A stretch of DNA of 64,000 bases from Candidatus Microbacterium phytovorans. Its GTDB lineage: Bacteria; Actinomycetota; Actinomycetes; Actinomycetales; Microbacteriaceae. Each line of letters opens with the position of its first letter. The first letter of the stretch is position 1. This document shows positions 1 through 9,945 of the stretch, one piece after another. Under the pieces are notes generated by a model. That model searched no databases. It was given only the letters and a program-made list of their open reading frames with translations, and had not been told where the DNA came from. The stretch spans positions 1,364,001 to 1,428,000 of the forward strand of contig CP119321.1 of the NCBI GenBank assembly GCA_029202445.1. The letters are read 5' to 3'. A program made the position numbers and the translations under genes.

Positions 1-975
1 CTCCGACGGCGGCACCATCGAGCCGATGAGCTCACCACGGCCGTCCCAGATGGCATCCAGGAGCTTCTGCCGGTCGATCGCGGAGTAGACGGCCTTGCGC
101 ACCTCGACGGAGTCGAACGGGGCGACCCGGTCGTTGAAGGCGAGCAGCTCCTTGGTCGTCGAGGTGCCCTCGATGATCTGGAAGCCGGCGGCTTCGAACT
201 CGGCGAGGCTGTCGGGGTTCGACTGGCTCGTCACGAGGTCGACGGCGTTGGTGAGGAGCGCGTTGTTGAGCGCCGTCGGGTCGGCGTAGTACTGGTAGAC
301 GACGCCGCCGTTGGCGGGAGCCTCGCCCCAGTAGTCCTCGTTCACGTCGAGCGTGATCGAGTCGCCCTTGCGGTAGTCGGCGAGCGCGTAGGGTCCGGTG
401 CCGTCGGCGGTGGTCGTCAGGTCGCCGGCCTCGGAGTTGACGATCCAGACGTAGCCGAGGTTGTAAGTGAAGCTGATGGACGGCTGGAGAAGCGTGACCT
501 CGACGGTCTTCTCGTCGACGACGTCGACGTGGTCGATGACGCTCAGCTGGCGCTTTCGGGCGGCGATGGAGTCCTCTCCGATGAACCGCTCGAGGCTGTA
601 TTTCACGTCGTCGGCGGTCAGCGCCTTGCCCGAGTGGAACGTGGCGTCCTGCAGCGTGAACGTGTAGACCAGGCCGTCGTCGGACACCTCGGTCTCGGCG
701 GCGAGCAACGGCTCGACCTGCGCGTCGTCGGTGATCTTGAAGAGACCCTCGTACACGTTGCCCGTGAACACCTCGGTCACGCCGGACGAGCCGCCGAAGA
801 TCTGGTCGAGGTTGGTCGGCTCGTTCTGCGAACCGACCACGATCTCCGCGGCCGGGTCGGCGGTCTGCGAGGTGCCCGAACCGGGGTTCGCGGCTGCGCA
901 GCCGGCGAGGACGAGGAGCCCCGCCGTCGCGGCAGCGGCCGCGGTGAGGACTCGGGACAGGCGGCGTGAAGTCAC
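1..975 (-). CDS. ABC transporter substrate-binding lipoprotein, family 5 (3' end outside window)
   Basis: Predicted extracytoplasmic solute-binding lipoprotein of the peptide/nickel/opine type (SBP_bac_5), which delivers ligand to a membrane ABC permease. The GTG start at 975 is followed by a Sec signal peptide (MTSRRLSR, then an Ala/Leu-rich core) and the lipobox LAGC near residue 28. The mature part has the family's early motif (EPTNLDQIFGGSSGVTEVFT) and the region AYSAIDRQKLLDAIWDGRG, typical of this fold's second half. The C-terminus lies beyond base 1, so only about 325 of the usual 500-550 residues are seen. Permease and ATPase genes would be expected further left on the same strand. 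The ligand cannot be told from sequence. Confidence 0.9.
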   Translation of the reverse strand, partial: MTSRRLSRVLTAAAAATAGLLVLAGCAAANPGSGTSQTADPAAEIVVGSQNEPTNLDQIFGGSSGVTEVFTGNVYEGLFKITDDAQVEPLLAAETEVSDDGLVYTFTLQDATFHSGKALTADDVKYSLERFIGEDSIAARKRQLSVIDHVDVVDEKTVEVTLLQPSISFTYNLGYVWIVNSEAGDLTTTADGTGPYALADYRKGDSITLDVNEDYWGEAPANGGVVYQYYADPTALNNALLTNAVDLVTSQSNPDSLAEFEAAGFQIIEGTSTTKELLAFNDRVAPFDSVEVRKAVYSAIDRQKLLDAIWDGRGELIGSMVPPSE

Positions 976-1051
976 GTCAGTTCCTTTGCTGTGGGTGATC
1001 GCCGAAGGAGGTGCAGTCCCGGCGGCGGGGTCGGGGGGTGTGCGGGAGAGG

Positions 1052-1819
1052 TCAGAGGGAGAAGCCGTCGGCGAACCGCACGCGACGCTCCCCCGCCCGC
1101 AGCGGGAACGGCAGACGGTTCTGCAGCGGCGGCAGAGGACAGTTCATCTGGTTCGAGAACCCGCACGGCGGGACCGTCGCGAGGTTGAAGTCGACCGTGA
1201 TCGGGATGCTGTCTCCCGGACGAAGGTCGGCGGCACCGGCGGGGTGGTCGAGGAAGAGGAATCGGCCCGCGCCGTAGGACTCGGCACCGTTCGTCCGGTC
1301 GCCGAAGACGAGCTGCAGCTTCGCCGACCCGCCGTAGACGGTGTCGAAGGCCGCCAGGCGGTACTCGGTGCCGTCGACGGCGAAGACGAGGTCGCCCGAG
1401 ACGGGAAGCGTGCGGGTGGCACCAGCATCCTTGATGTGCTCGAAGGGAACCACGCGGTCTTCGTCGACCAGTTCGAATCGGCCCTCGAGCACCCAGGCGG
1501 GGTCGTAGTCGTAGCGCTCGATGTCCTCGAACGCCTGGTTGGCCGGAGAATCCTGACGCCAGATGCGGTAGCCCTCCTGGGGCAGACCCGTCTCGATCTC
1601 CGTGCGCTGCAGGCGCGTGAAGAGGGCGGATGCCGGGTGCCCCTCGCGAGCGACGGCCTCGTCGACGGGGGCCTCACCGGCGGGCGACCAGTGGGTGAGA
1701 ACGAGCGCGAGCGCTCCTTGCGGGGCCGTGACGGTCTCCCGCCGCTTCTGCGCCCACTGCTCGTACGAGCGCTGCAGCTCGTCCAGACGGGGGGACTCGA
1801 TCGCGTGTGTGCTCACCAT
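1052..1819 (-). CDS. DUF1684 family protein
   Basis: Predicted cytoplasmic protein of 255 residues of the DUF1684 family, whose biochemical role is unknown. The C-terminal third holds the diagnostic stretch FNLATVPPCGFSNQMNCPLPP followed by NRLPFPLRAGER. The N-terminal helix (LDELQRSYEQWAQKRR) and the segment starting GYRIWRQDSP also fit the family. An ATG at 1819 was chosen over an in-frame TTG three codons upstream. It lies just downstream, on the same strand, of a DoxX-like membrane protein gene, with a gap of about 100 bases. Confidence 0.85.
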   Translation of the reverse strand: MVSTHAIESPRLDELQRSYEQWAQKRRETVTAPQGALALVLTHWSPAGEAPVDEAVAREGHPASALFTRLQRTEIETGLPQEGYRIWRQDSPANQAFEDIERYDYDPAWVLEGRFELVDEDRVVPFEHIKDAGATRTLPVSGDLVFAVDGTEYRLAAFDTVYGGSAKLQLVFGDRTNGAESYGAGRFLFLDHPAGAADLRPGDSIPITVDFNLATVPPCGFSNQMNCPLPPLQNRLPFPLRAGERRVRFADGFSL

Positions 1820-1923
1820 GACAGGCAATCAAACGTGGTCGCCGGGAGAGAAATTCCATTGCGGACTGTTTCTTCTGAATGGATTTCTCGCGCTCCCGAA
1901 ACCGGGACGTCGAGCGGGTGAGG

Positions 1924-2316
1924 TCAGCGCCGCGTCGACCAGACTGCACCCGCGACGAGCACGGGCTGGAGGAACAGGCGGCCGAATCGGCGCGCGTCGG
2001 TGTCGAGCCCTGGCGCCGACGTGCCCTGCCGCCACTGATAGACGTTGCCGGGGAACACCGCCACGAAGAACGCCGCCACGGCGAGGCCGATCCGCTGGCG
2101 CTCACCCGGGAGCAGCACGAGCGCGAGCCCCAGCAGCACCTCGACGACGCCTGACACGACGATGATCGTGTCCTTGTCGGTGCGCAGCAGGCGCGTCGCC
2201 CAGTCGGGCACGACGATGCGGTAGCCGCGTCGCAGCGTGGTGAGGTGCGCGGCGCCGGCGGCAGTGAGAAGGGCGGCGAGGGCGAGCCGAGTGATTGTTC
2301 GGAGCATGCGGGTCAC
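1924..2316 (-). CDS. DoxX-like small membrane protein
   Basis: A 130-residue integral membrane protein with about four hydrophobic segments (residues about 8-25, 48-68, 75-95 and 112-126), resembling the DoxX / DoxX-like family. The segments VVEVLLGLALVLLP and AVAAFFVAVFPGNVYQW match the usual third and fourth helices. Its function is unknown; DoxX relatives have been linked to redox processes in membranes. GTG at 2316 gives the longest form; ATG at 2307 is an equally plausible start. It is followed at a short distance by the DUF1684 gene. Confidence 0.7.
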   Translation of the reverse strand: MTRMLRTITRLALAALLTAAGAAHLTTLRRGYRIVVPDWATRLLRTDKDTIIVVSGVVEVLLGLALVLLPGERQRIGLAVAAFFVAVFPGNVYQWRQGTSAPGLDTDARRFGRLFLQPVLVAGAVWSTRR

Positions 2317-2344
2317 GTTACCCGCGACGCGTCACTTGCCCGTG

Positions 2345-2800
2345 TCACTTGCCGCCAGGCGGCCCGATGAGGAGCAGGACGACGAAGAGCGCGGTGACGG
2401 CGACGGCGATCAGGACGACGAGCGCCCACGGGCGACGGAGGAACCACTGCAGCATCCCGTCGTACCAGCGCCGGTCGGCCGGGTCGAGCGAGGTCCGCCA
2501 CGAGCCCGCGAGCAGTCCACGGCGGTGCAGCCACAGTTCTGCGGGGATCGTCGCGTACGGGATGACCGCCGACCCGACGGCCAGCACGGTCGGCAGCGGT
2601 CGCCAGCGGTTGTTCAGCGCGACGAGGACGGCGGTCGCCCCGTAGGAGAGGAACACGAACCCGTGGACACCGCCGGCGATCGTGACGGCGAGGCTCCAGT
2701 CCAGGGTCGCGCGAAGGATGAGCGCGCTGATGAGGAGGGTCCAGGTGATCGCCTCGGCGATGGCGACGATGCGGAAGGCGGAGAAGGGGGTTCGGAACAC
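2345..2800 (-). CDS. DUF3817 membrane protein
   Basis: A 151-residue membrane protein of the DUF3817 family. The hallmark is the first helix region FRIVAIAEAITWTLLI followed by GGVHGFVFLSYGATAV. About four membrane segments are visible, the last being the strongly hydrophobic LVVLIAVAVTALFVVLLLIG near the C-terminus. The GTG start at 2800 has a GAAGG-type ribosome site just upstream. Function unknown. It sits between the DoxX-like gene and a MarR regulator, all on the minus strand. Confidence 0.85.
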   Translation of the reverse strand: MFRTPFSAFRIVAIAEAITWTLLISALILRATLDWSLAVTIAGGVHGFVFLSYGATAVLVALNNRWRPLPTVLAVGSAVIPYATIPAELWLHRRGLLAGSWRTSLDPADRRWYDGMLQWFLRRPWALVVLIAVAVTALFVVLLLIGPPGGK

Positions 2801-2862
2801 ACCTTCAGCCTAGTTGAAGGAACCCCGCCCTCCTGAACGTCTGCCGTGAAGCGGTTGCGCGC

Positions 2863-3282
2863 TCAGACGATGCCGGCGCGAATGCCGTCGAGGGACTCGG
2901 CCACCTTCGGCAGGCGCTGCGAGAGCACCCCGTCGAGTTCGAACAGGCGATCGCGCGCTTCCTGCAGCACACGCGCCCCCTTCGGCGTGACGCTGAGGTC
3001 GCTCGCCGCGCCCGCGTGAGCCGTGGCATCCTCCACGAGGCCGTCGTCCACGAGCGTGCGCACGGCCGTGTGGGCGGACTGGACGGTGATGTGCGAGCGG
3101 CGCGCGAGCTCGGAGAACGAGATCCCCGGCTCCGCGTAGATATGACCGAGGAGCCCGAACTTGCGCGTCGTGATGCCGACGTCGCGCAGGATCGCCGCCA
3201 GCTGTCCCTCCCACATCGCCGACACCGCGAGCAGCGCGATGACGGGGCTGAATCGAGGCTTGTCGTCGGTCATAGGCACCAT
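2863..3282 (-). CDS. MarR family transcriptional regulator
   Basis: A 139-residue winged-helix regulator of the MarR family, expected to bind palindromic DNA as a dimer. The recognition region runs ISFSELARRSHITVQSAHTAVRTLVDDGLVE (about residues 55-85), followed by a wing with LSVTPKGARVLQEARDRLF. The C-terminal helix carries the dimer interface. A second start, MTDDK at 3273, is possible. The VOC gene starts 65 bases away in the opposite direction, so the short shared region could hold its operator. The ligand is unknown. Confidence 0.85.
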   Translation of the reverse strand: MVPMTDDKPRFSPVIALLAVSAMWEGQLAAILRDVGITTRKFGLLGHIYAEPGISFSELARRSHITVQSAHTAVRTLVDDGLVEDATAHAGAASDLSVTPKGARVLQEARDRLFELDGVLSQRLPKVAESLDGIRAGIV

Positions 3283-3347
3283 GCTAACGACGCTCGCGCC
3301 GTGTCGGAGGCCCGGCGTACCGTGATTTCGGAGAGAAGGAGACGCCC

Positions 3348-3719
3348 GTGGACTGGAAGATCGAGCTCATCTTCGTGCCGGTGACCGATGTCGATCGCGC
3401 GAAGGACTTCTATGTGAAGATCGGCTTCCACGCCGATCACGACCAGCGCCCGACCGACGGCCTCCGGTTCGTGCAGCTCACACCGCCCGGTTCGGCTTGC
3501 TCCATCGCCATCGGCGAAGGGCTCGGCATCGATCTCGAACCGGGACGGCAGAACACGATCCAGGTCGTCGTCCCGGATGCCGATGCCGCACTCGCTCAGC
3601 TGCGCGACGCGGGCGTGGAGGCGCGCGGCGTGGAAGACCTGGACTGGGGCCGTTTCGTGACGTTCGACGATCCCGACGGCAACACGTGGACGCTCCAGCA
3701 GCTGCCGAGCTGGGGCTGA
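3348..3719 (+). CDS. VOC superfamily (glyoxalase/dioxygenase-like) protein
   Basis: A 123-residue protein with the two beta-alpha-beta-beta-beta units of the vicinal oxygen chelate fold. The N-terminal unit has the typical VTDVDRAKDFYVKIGF, and the second ends RFVTFDDPDGNTWTLQQ. Both are classic signatures of glyoxalase-like proteins in actinobacteria. The GTG start at 3348 has GAAGGAGA at good spacing. The substrate is unknown; members include antibiotic-resistance, lyase and dioxygenase proteins. It is divergent from a MarR gene, a common arrangement for regulator and target. Confidence 0.88.
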   Translation: MDWKIELIFVPVTDVDRAKDFYVKIGFHADHDQRPTDGLRFVQLTPPGSACSIAIGEGLGIDLEPGRQNTIQVVVPDADAALAQLRDAGVEARGVEDLDWGRFVTFDDPDGNTWTLQQLPSWG

Positions 3720-3779
3720 CCCCTCTTCTTCCTCGCCGCGCGGCCCGGCCGACGACGTCTGTCGGCTTAGGCTCGCATC

Positions 3780-4283
3780 ATGGTCGAGCAGCATCAGGGA
3801 CACATCAGCCCCGACAGTCAATGGTCCACGTACGAGGCGAATGTCCAGTCGTACCGTGGCCTCTCGATGTCGGCGCAGTCGCTGTATCTCGCCGTGGGCG
3901 CGATCCTCCTCGGGGTGGGAGACAAGCTGCCGTTCTTCACGGTGCTCGTCCTGGCGATGGTGACGACCTGGTACGTGTTCTTCCCCGTGATCTTCGCGCG
4001 CTGCGCCATCGTCGACTTCCACAAGTTCGATCTCGGCTCCCGGTACAACGCCCACGGCGAAGTGCGGGAGAGCCGCGACGACTCCCGGCTGTCCGAGCGC
4101 GCGTACGCCAACCTCTGGAGAGGTCGAGCGCTTCGCGCGCGGGTGGCATCCCACATCGACATGCCCGCCGGACAGCGATTCCGCACGATGCGGCAGACAC
4201 GACTCAAGCTCGACCTCTTCATCCCCGTCAGCGTGACGGTCGTGTGGGTCGTCTTCGCCCTCTACATCCTGCTGTCGCACTGA
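3780..4283 (+). CDS. Hypothetical membrane protein
   Basis: Not recognised. The 167-residue product has an N-terminal soluble stretch with SQWSTYEANVQSYRGLSMSAQS, two adjacent hydrophobic segments (about residues 33-48 and 52-76), a central polar part rich in Arg and Asp, and a last membrane helix (about 146-165, ending VVFALYILLSH). That layout, two close helices plus one C-terminal helix, is a small inner-membrane protein of unknown role. It is transcribed in the same direction as the BLUF pair downstream, with about 90 bases between. Confidence 0.75.
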   Translation: MVEQHQGHISPDSQWSTYEANVQSYRGLSMSAQSLYLAVGAILLGVGDKLPFFTVLVLAMVTTWYVFFPVIFARCAIVDFHKFDLGSRYNAHGEVRESRDDSRLSERAYANLWRGRALRARVASHIDMPAGQRFRTMRQTRLKLDLFIPVSVTVVWVVFALYILLSH

Positions 4284-4372
4284 CCCAGCCACAGGACGTA
4301 CAAGATCGCCGTGACGGAAGCAAGGGGCGGGCGGAATGCTCCCGGCACCCGTACAGTAGCGCGGTGGGGGTG

Positions 4373-4615
4373 ATGCCGGTGCTGGCAGAGAACGACGCCG
4401 TCGCGTCCGACGTCGGGCGGGTCACCTGGGCGCAGGTCGAGGCAGGCTTCCACGTCGGCAGTCGCGCCGGCGACTTCCTCGGCTACATCGACCACGAGCC
4501 CGGCGGCGCCTATCGCGCGTACGACATGAGTTCCCGACCCCTGGGAGCGTTCGCGCGCCTGGCGGACGCGATCGACGCCGTCAACAGCCATCGTGAAGAG
4601 GTCACCCCGTCATGA
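4373..4615 (+). CDS. Small TWxxVexGFhV-domain protein coupled to BLUF gene
   Basis: An 80-residue protein with no named function. Its core VTWAQVEAGFHVGSRAGDFLGYID followed by AYDMSSRPLGAFARLADAIDAV is clearly related to residues 13-60 of the protein at 58489-58824 (TWARVESGFHVASRDGEFVGYVD). The domain reads as a compact beta-sheet with a C-terminal helix. Its stop codon overlaps the BLUF start codon (ATGA at 4612-4615), which implies translational coupling and perhaps a joint function. ATG at 4373 was chosen; a GTG at 4370 is also in frame. Confidence 0.8.
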   Translation: MPVLAENDAVASDVGRVTWAQVEAGFHVGSRAGDFLGYIDHEPGGAYRAYDMSSRPLGAFARLADAIDAVNSHREEVTPS

Positions 4616-5073
4616 GTCTTCACTCCGCCGCCTCGGCCGAGCACCTCTATTCGCTCGTGTACACGAGCGAAGCGCTCACGCCGTTCGACGACGACAGCCT
4701 CCGGACGCTTCTCACCGACAGTCGCGCCGCCAACCATCATGCGGGCATCACCGGCATCCTGCTGTATCGCGATGGCCGTTTCGTGCAGTTCCTCGAGGGC
4801 CCGGAGGGATCGGTGCGCAGCCTGATGCGGACGATCTCCGACGACCCTCGCCACCACAGGGTGCGGGTGCTCGTGGACGGGTACCCGAAGGATCGTCAGT
4901 TCTCGGCGTGGACGATGGGCTACGAGCCGATCTCGACCGAACCCACCGCTCCCCCGGAGGGCTTCCGCGACACGTTCACCGACATCGAGGCGGTCGACGA
5001 CAACGATGCCGTGCTGCGCGCCGCGCGCGAACTCGCGCTGTGGTTCCGAGTGCGCTCCGACCGCAGCCGGTGA
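4612..5073 (+). CDS. BLUF domain blue-light sensor
   Basis: A 153-residue flavin-binding photoreceptor. BLUF domains bind FAD and signal blue light through a hydrogen-bond switch around the flavin. The key residues are present: Tyr17 in LVYTS, Asn41 in ANHHAGITGILLY, Gln59 in RFVQFLEGPEG, and Trp100 and Met102 in SAWTMGY. The domain fills residues about 11-105, with a short helical C-terminal cap and no attached output domain such as EAL. Short BLUF proteins act by contacting a separate partner. The preceding gene overlaps by ATGA and encodes an 80-residue protein that is a natural candidate for that partner (inference). Confidence 0.93.
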   Translation: MSLHSAASAEHLYSLVYTSEALTPFDDDSLRTLLTDSRAANHHAGITGILLYRDGRFVQFLEGPEGSVRSLMRTISDDPRHHRVRVLVDGYPKDRQFSAWTMGYEPISTEPTAPPEGFRDTFTDIEAVDDNDAVLRAARELALWFRVRSDRSR

Positions 5074-5103
5074 CGTCAGCGCGTCACCGGCCGGTCAGAC
5101 GAA

Positions 5104-6582
5104 TCAGGAGGCGCTGACGCCGCCGGAAGTGGCAGTGCTGACGCCGTCCGAGGCGGAGCTTCCCGTCGCGATACCGCGCCCGAGAGCCTGCCCCGACAGG
5201 ATCTGGCCGAGGTCGACGCCGGTCGCCGACTTCACCGACTCGAAGGTCGCCGTGAGGCTGGCGGCCTGCTCCCGGGCGATGTGGGTGGCCGCCGCGTCGC
5301 CGCCGATCAGCGTCACGCCGCCGACGTTGGCGTACCCCTTCGCGAACTCCGCCATGAGCGCAGGCAGCTGCGCGACGAGTTCGCGGGCGAGCACGGCATC
5401 CTGGTTCTCGCGCAGCGCCTCGGCCTCGGCCTGGATGGCCGCCGCCTTGGCCTCACCGGTCGCGCGGAGCGCCTCGGCCTCCGCGACGGACTTCGCCCGC
5501 AGCGCCTGCGCCTCCGCTTCGGCCCGCGCGAGCACGGCAGCGGCTTCGGCCGCCGCCGACGCCTGCCGCGCCTCGGCCTCACGCTGCACCTTGTAGGCGT
5601 CGGCATCGGCGCGCTGCTGGGCGACGTGACGGTCGGCTTCGGACTGCTTCTGCCGCGTGTACGCCTCGGCGTCGGCGGCGGTCTGCGCCCGGTAGCGCTC
5701 CGCGTCGGCGACCTTCTTGACGTCGGCGTCGAGCTGGGCCTGCTTGTTCTCGGCCTGCTGCACGAGCACCGCCTGCTCACGCTCGGCGCGCGCCAGGTGC
5801 TCGGCCTGCTCCGCCTCGGCGCGTGCCCGACCGACCTCGGCGGATGCCGCGGCGGAGTTCTTGTCGAAGGCGGTCTGTTCGACGAGGTTCGCCTCGTCGG
5901 TGGCGATCTGGCGAGCGCGCACCTCGCGGGCGGCGTTGATGCGCGCGACCTCCGCTTCGCGACGGACACGTTCCACCTCGGTCGCGCCGAGCGCCTCGAT
6001 GTAGCCGTTGCGGTCGGTGACGCCCTGGATCGCGAAGGAGTCCAGAATGAGTCCCTGCTCGTGGAGGTCGCCCTTGATCCCCTCGGCGATCTGGTCGCTG
6101 AGCGCCTGCCGGTCCTGCATGACCTGCTCGACGCTCAGCGATGCGACGACGCCGCGCAGGGCGCCCTCGAGTTGCTCCGTCGTGAACTGATCGATCGCCT
6201 GGTCCTGGGTCGCGAACCGCTCCGCCGCGCGGCGGACGAGACCGGGAGCGCTGCCCACTTTCACGAGGGCGACGGCCGCCAGCTCGATGGTGACGCCGTT
6301 CTTCGTCTGCGCCGTCGTGTCGAACTTGATCTGTCGCGCTCGGAGGCTGATGGCCTCGAAACGCTGGGTGATGCGGTTGACGAGCGCACCGCCGCCGATC
6401 ACGACCGACATGCTCGACGAGTCACCCGTCGCGTCGTCCTTCTGCTTCTTTCCGACGATGACCAGCGCTTCGTCGGGCTTGGGCACCTTGTACCAGAGCT
6501 TGAAGAAGATGAACGCGATGAGCGCGATCAGGAAGAGAAGTCCGGCGCCGATCACGAGCGCGAAGACGAGGAACAGATCCAT
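5104..6582 (-). CDS. Flotillin-like SPFH domain protein
   Basis: A 492-residue membrane scaffold protein of the flotillin/SPFH family. It has one N-terminal hydrophobic helix (FLVFALVIGAGLLFLIALIAFI), an SPFH domain at about residues 30-210, then a long Ala/Glu-rich coiled coil (about 220-420, with many EA/AE repeats), and a C-terminal region with DGVSTATSGGVSAS. Flotillins gather in membrane microdomains and organise membrane protein complexes. ATG at 6582 was chosen because the protein starts directly with the anchor helix and GGAGAG lies upstream; an upstream ATG would add 16 Arg/Pro-rich residues. No NfeD partner gene is adjacent. Confidence 0.9.
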   Translation of the reverse strand: MDLFLVFALVIGAGLLFLIALIAFIFFKLWYKVPKPDEALVIVGKKQKDDATGDSSSMSVVIGGGALVNRITQRFEAISLRARQIKFDTTAQTKNGVTIELAAVALVKVGSAPGLVRRAAERFATQDQAIDQFTTEQLEGALRGVVASLSVEQVMQDRQALSDQIAEGIKGDLHEQGLILDSFAIQGVTDRNGYIEALGATEVERVRREAEVARINAAREVRARQIATDEANLVEQTAFDKNSAAASAEVGRARAEAEQAEHLARAEREQAVLVQQAENKQAQLDADVKKVADAERYRAQTAADAEAYTRQKQSEADRHVAQQRADADAYKVQREAEARQASAAAEAAAVLARAEAEAQALRAKSVAEAEALRATGEAKAAAIQAEAEALRENQDAVLARELVAQLPALMAEFAKGYANVGGVTLIGGDAAATHIAREQAASLTATFESVKSATGVDLGQILSGQALGRGIATGSSASDGVSTATSGGVSAS

Positions 6583-6659
6583 ATGAGGTGCTCTCCTTGG
6601 GGGCCGACGGGGCGCGACCCGTCCGTTCATCCTATGGGTGGCCTATGGCGCGACGACAA

Positions 6660-6701
6660 AGAGAAGGGATGCCGGCGCAGCGCGCACGGCATCCCTTCTC
6701 T
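6660..6701 (-). terminator. Hairpin terminator after nrdF
   Basis: Perfect 15-bp inverted repeat (AGAGAAGGGATGCCG at 6660-6674, its complement at 6687-6701) with a 12-base loop. It lies 18 bases past the nrdF stop and is followed on the minus strand by a short T-rich run, as expected of an intrinsic terminator separating nrdHIEF from the SPFH gene. Confidence 0.85.
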
Positions 6702-6718
6702 GTCTGGTCAGACGGGAC

Positions 6719-7705
<987 letters not shown>

Positions 7706-7725
7706 TCAGTAGTTTTCGTCACTGC

Positions 7726-7781
7726 GTCTCGTCTCGCTGCGCTCGCTCAACGACCGGCAACTGCGCGCGCTCGACGACCGG
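7726..7781. repeat. Short extragenic repeat-like segment between nrdE and nrdF
   Basis: The spacer between the two genes holds two related stretches, GCGCTCGCTCAACGACCGG and GCGCGCTCGACGACCGG, about 24 bases apart, preceded by GTCTCGTCTCGCTGC. It resembles GC-rich extragenic repeats that I associate with Microbacteriaceae genomes, but only this copy was noticed in the window, so the repeat status is a guess. Confidence 0.35.
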
Positions 7782-7788
7782 GGTGATG

Positions 7789-9945
7789 TCAGAGCATGCA
7801 GGAGACGCACTCGGACATGTCGGTGCCCTCGAGCGCCAGCTGACGCAGGCGGATGTAGTAGATCGTCTTGATGCCCTTGCGCCAGGCGTAGATCTGCGCG
7901 CGGTTGATGTCGCGCGTGGTGGCGGTGTCCTTGAAGAACAGCGTCAGCGACAGGCCCTGGTCGACGTGCTGCGTCGCCGCGGCGTACGTGTCGATGACCT
8001 TCTCGTAGCCGATCTCGTACGCGTCTTCGTAGTACTCGAGGTTGTCGTTCGTCATGAACGGCGCCGGGTAGTAGACGCGGCCGATCTTGCCTTCCTTGCG
8101 GATCTCGATCTTCGACGCGATCGGGTGGATCGAGCTCGTCGAGTTGTTGATATACGAGATCGATCCGGTCGGCGGGACGGCCTGCAGGTTCTGGTTGTAG
8201 ATGCCGTGCTCCTGGATGGACGCCTTCAGCGCGACCCAGTCCTCCTGCGTCGGGATGTGGATGCCGGCGAACAGCTCCTTGACCTTCTCGGTCTGCGGGA
8301 CCCACTCCTGCTCGATGTACTTGTCGAAGAACTCCCCCGACGCGTACGTGGAGTCGGCAAACCCGTCGAACGTCGTCTTCCGCTCGATCGCGATGTTGTT
8401 CGAGGCGCGCAGCGCGTGGAACAGCACCGTGTAGAAGTAGATGTTCGTGAAGTCCAGGCCCTCTTCGGAGCCGTAGCGGACGTGCTCGCGGGCGAGGTAG
8501 CCGTGGAGGTTCATCTGACCGAGGCCGATCGCGTGCGACCGGTCGTTGCCGTCTTCGATGGAGCGGACCGAGCGGATGTGACTCTGGTCGCTCACCGCGG
8601 TGAGGGCCCGGATGCTGGTCTCGACGGTGCCGGCGAGGTCCTTGCCGTCCATTGCGAGCGCGATGTTCATCGAGCCCAGGTTGCAGGAGATGTCCTTGCC
8701 GATCTGGCCGTACGAGAGGTCTTCGTTGTACGTGGTCGGGGTGTTGACCTGGAGGATCTCCGAGCACAGGTTGGACATGTTGATCCGGCCCTTGATGGGG
8801 TTCGCCCGGTTCACCGTGTCCTCGAACATGATGTACGGGTAACCCGACTCGAACTGGATCTCGGCGATCGTCTGGAAGAAGTCGCGCGCCTTGATCTTCG
8901 TCTTCTTGATGCGGGCGTCGTCGACCATCTCGCGGTACTTCTCGGTGACGGAGACGTCACCGAACGGCACCCCGTAGACCTTCTCGACGTCGTACGGCGA
9001 GAAGAGGTACATGTCCTCGTCGTTCTTGGCGAGTTCGAACGTGATGTCGGGCACCACGACTCCGAGCGACAGCGTCTTGATGCGGATCTTCTCGTCGGCG
9101 TTCTCGCGCTTGGTGTCGAGGAACTTCATGATGTCGGGGTGGTGCGCGTTGAGGTAGACCGCGCCCGCGCCCTGACGCGCACCGAGCTGGTTCGCGTAGC
9201 TGAAGCTGTCTTCGAGGAGCTTCATGACGGGGATGATGCCGCTCGACTGGTTCTCGATCTGCTTGATGGGCGCACCCGCCTCGCGGATGTTCGAGAGGAG
9301 GAGCGCGACGCCGCCGCCGCGCTTGGACAGCTGGAGAGCGGAGTTGATGCCGCGGGCGATCGACTCCATGTTGTCCTCGATGCGCAGCAGGAAGCACGAG
9401 ACGAGCTCGCCGCGCTGGGCCTTGCCCGTGTTGAGGAAGGTGGGGGTGGCCGGCTGGAAGCGACCCGAGATGACCTCGTCGACGAGCTGCTCGGCGAGCT
9501 TCTCATCGCCGTCGGCGAGGCCGAGGGCCGTCATGACGACGCGGTCTTCGAACCGCTCCAGGTAGCGCTTGCCGTCGAAGGTCTTGAGCGTGTAGCTCGT
9601 GTAGTACTTGAACGCGCCGAGGAACGTCTCGAAGCGGAACTTCGCACCGTACGCACGGTCGTTCAGGCGCTGGATGAAGTCAAACGAGTACTTCTCGAGG
9701 ACGGCGCCCTCGTAGTACTCCTTCTCGACCAGGTAGTCGAGACGCTCCTTCAGCGAGTGGAAGAAGACCGTGTTCTGGTTGACGTGCTGCAGGAAGTACT
9801 CCCGTGCGGCGCGCTTGTCGGCGTCGAACTGGATCTTCCCGTCGGCGCCGTAGAGGTTGAGCATCGCGTTGAGCGCGTGATAATCCAACCCCTCGAACCG
9901 CTCGTCGGTCTTGAAGGTCGTGTCGGTCACTGCAGCTTCCACCAT
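7789..9945 (-). CDS. nrdE: Class Ib ribonucleotide reductase alpha subunit
   Basis: NrdE reduces ribonucleoside diphosphates using a thiyl radical generated through NrdF. The 718-residue protein shows the family blocks [32 protein letters not shown] and the catalytic-site region [27 protein letters not shown] sequence (seen as [19 protein letters not shown]), and ends in the redox-shuttle tail ECVSCML that accepts electrons from NrdH. ATG at 9945 was chosen ([13 protein letters not shown]); the longer frame upstream overlaps nrdI. It overlaps the end of nrdI by 19 bases, which suggests coupled translation. Confidence 0.97.
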   Translation of the reverse strand: MVEAAVTDTTFKTDERFEGLDYHALNAMLNLYGADGKIQFDADKRAAREYFLQHVNQNTVFFHSLKERLDYLVEKEYYEGAVLEKYSFDFIQRLNDRAYGAKFRFETFLGAFKYYTSYTLKTFDGKRYLERFEDRVVMTALGLADGDEKLAEQLVDEVISGRFQPATPTFLNTGKAQRGELVSCFLLRIEDNMESIARGINSALQLSKRGGGVALLLSNIREAGAPIKQIENQSSGIIPVMKLLEDSFSYANQLGARQGAGAVYLNAHHPDIMKFLDTKRENADEKIRIKTLSLGVVVPDITFELAKNDEDMYLFSPYDVEKVYGVPFGDVSVTEKYREMVDDARIKKTKIKARDFFQTIAEIQFESGYPYIMFEDTVNRANPIKGRINMSNLCSEILQVNTPTTYNEDLSYGQIGKDISCNLGSMNIALAMDGKDLAGTVETSIRALTAVSDQSHIRSVRSIEDGNDRSHAIGLGQMNLHGYLAREHVRYGSEEGLDFTNIYFYTVLFHALRASNNIAIERKTTFDGFADSTYASGEFFDKYIEQEWVPQTEKVKELFAGIHIPTQEDWVALKASIQEHGIYNQNLQAVPPTGSISYINNSTSSIHPIASKIEIRKEGKIGRVYYPAPFMTNDNLEYYEDAYEIGYEKVIDTYAAATQHVDQGLSLTLFFKDTATTRDINRAQIYAWRKGIKTIYYIRLRQLALEGTDMSECVSCML

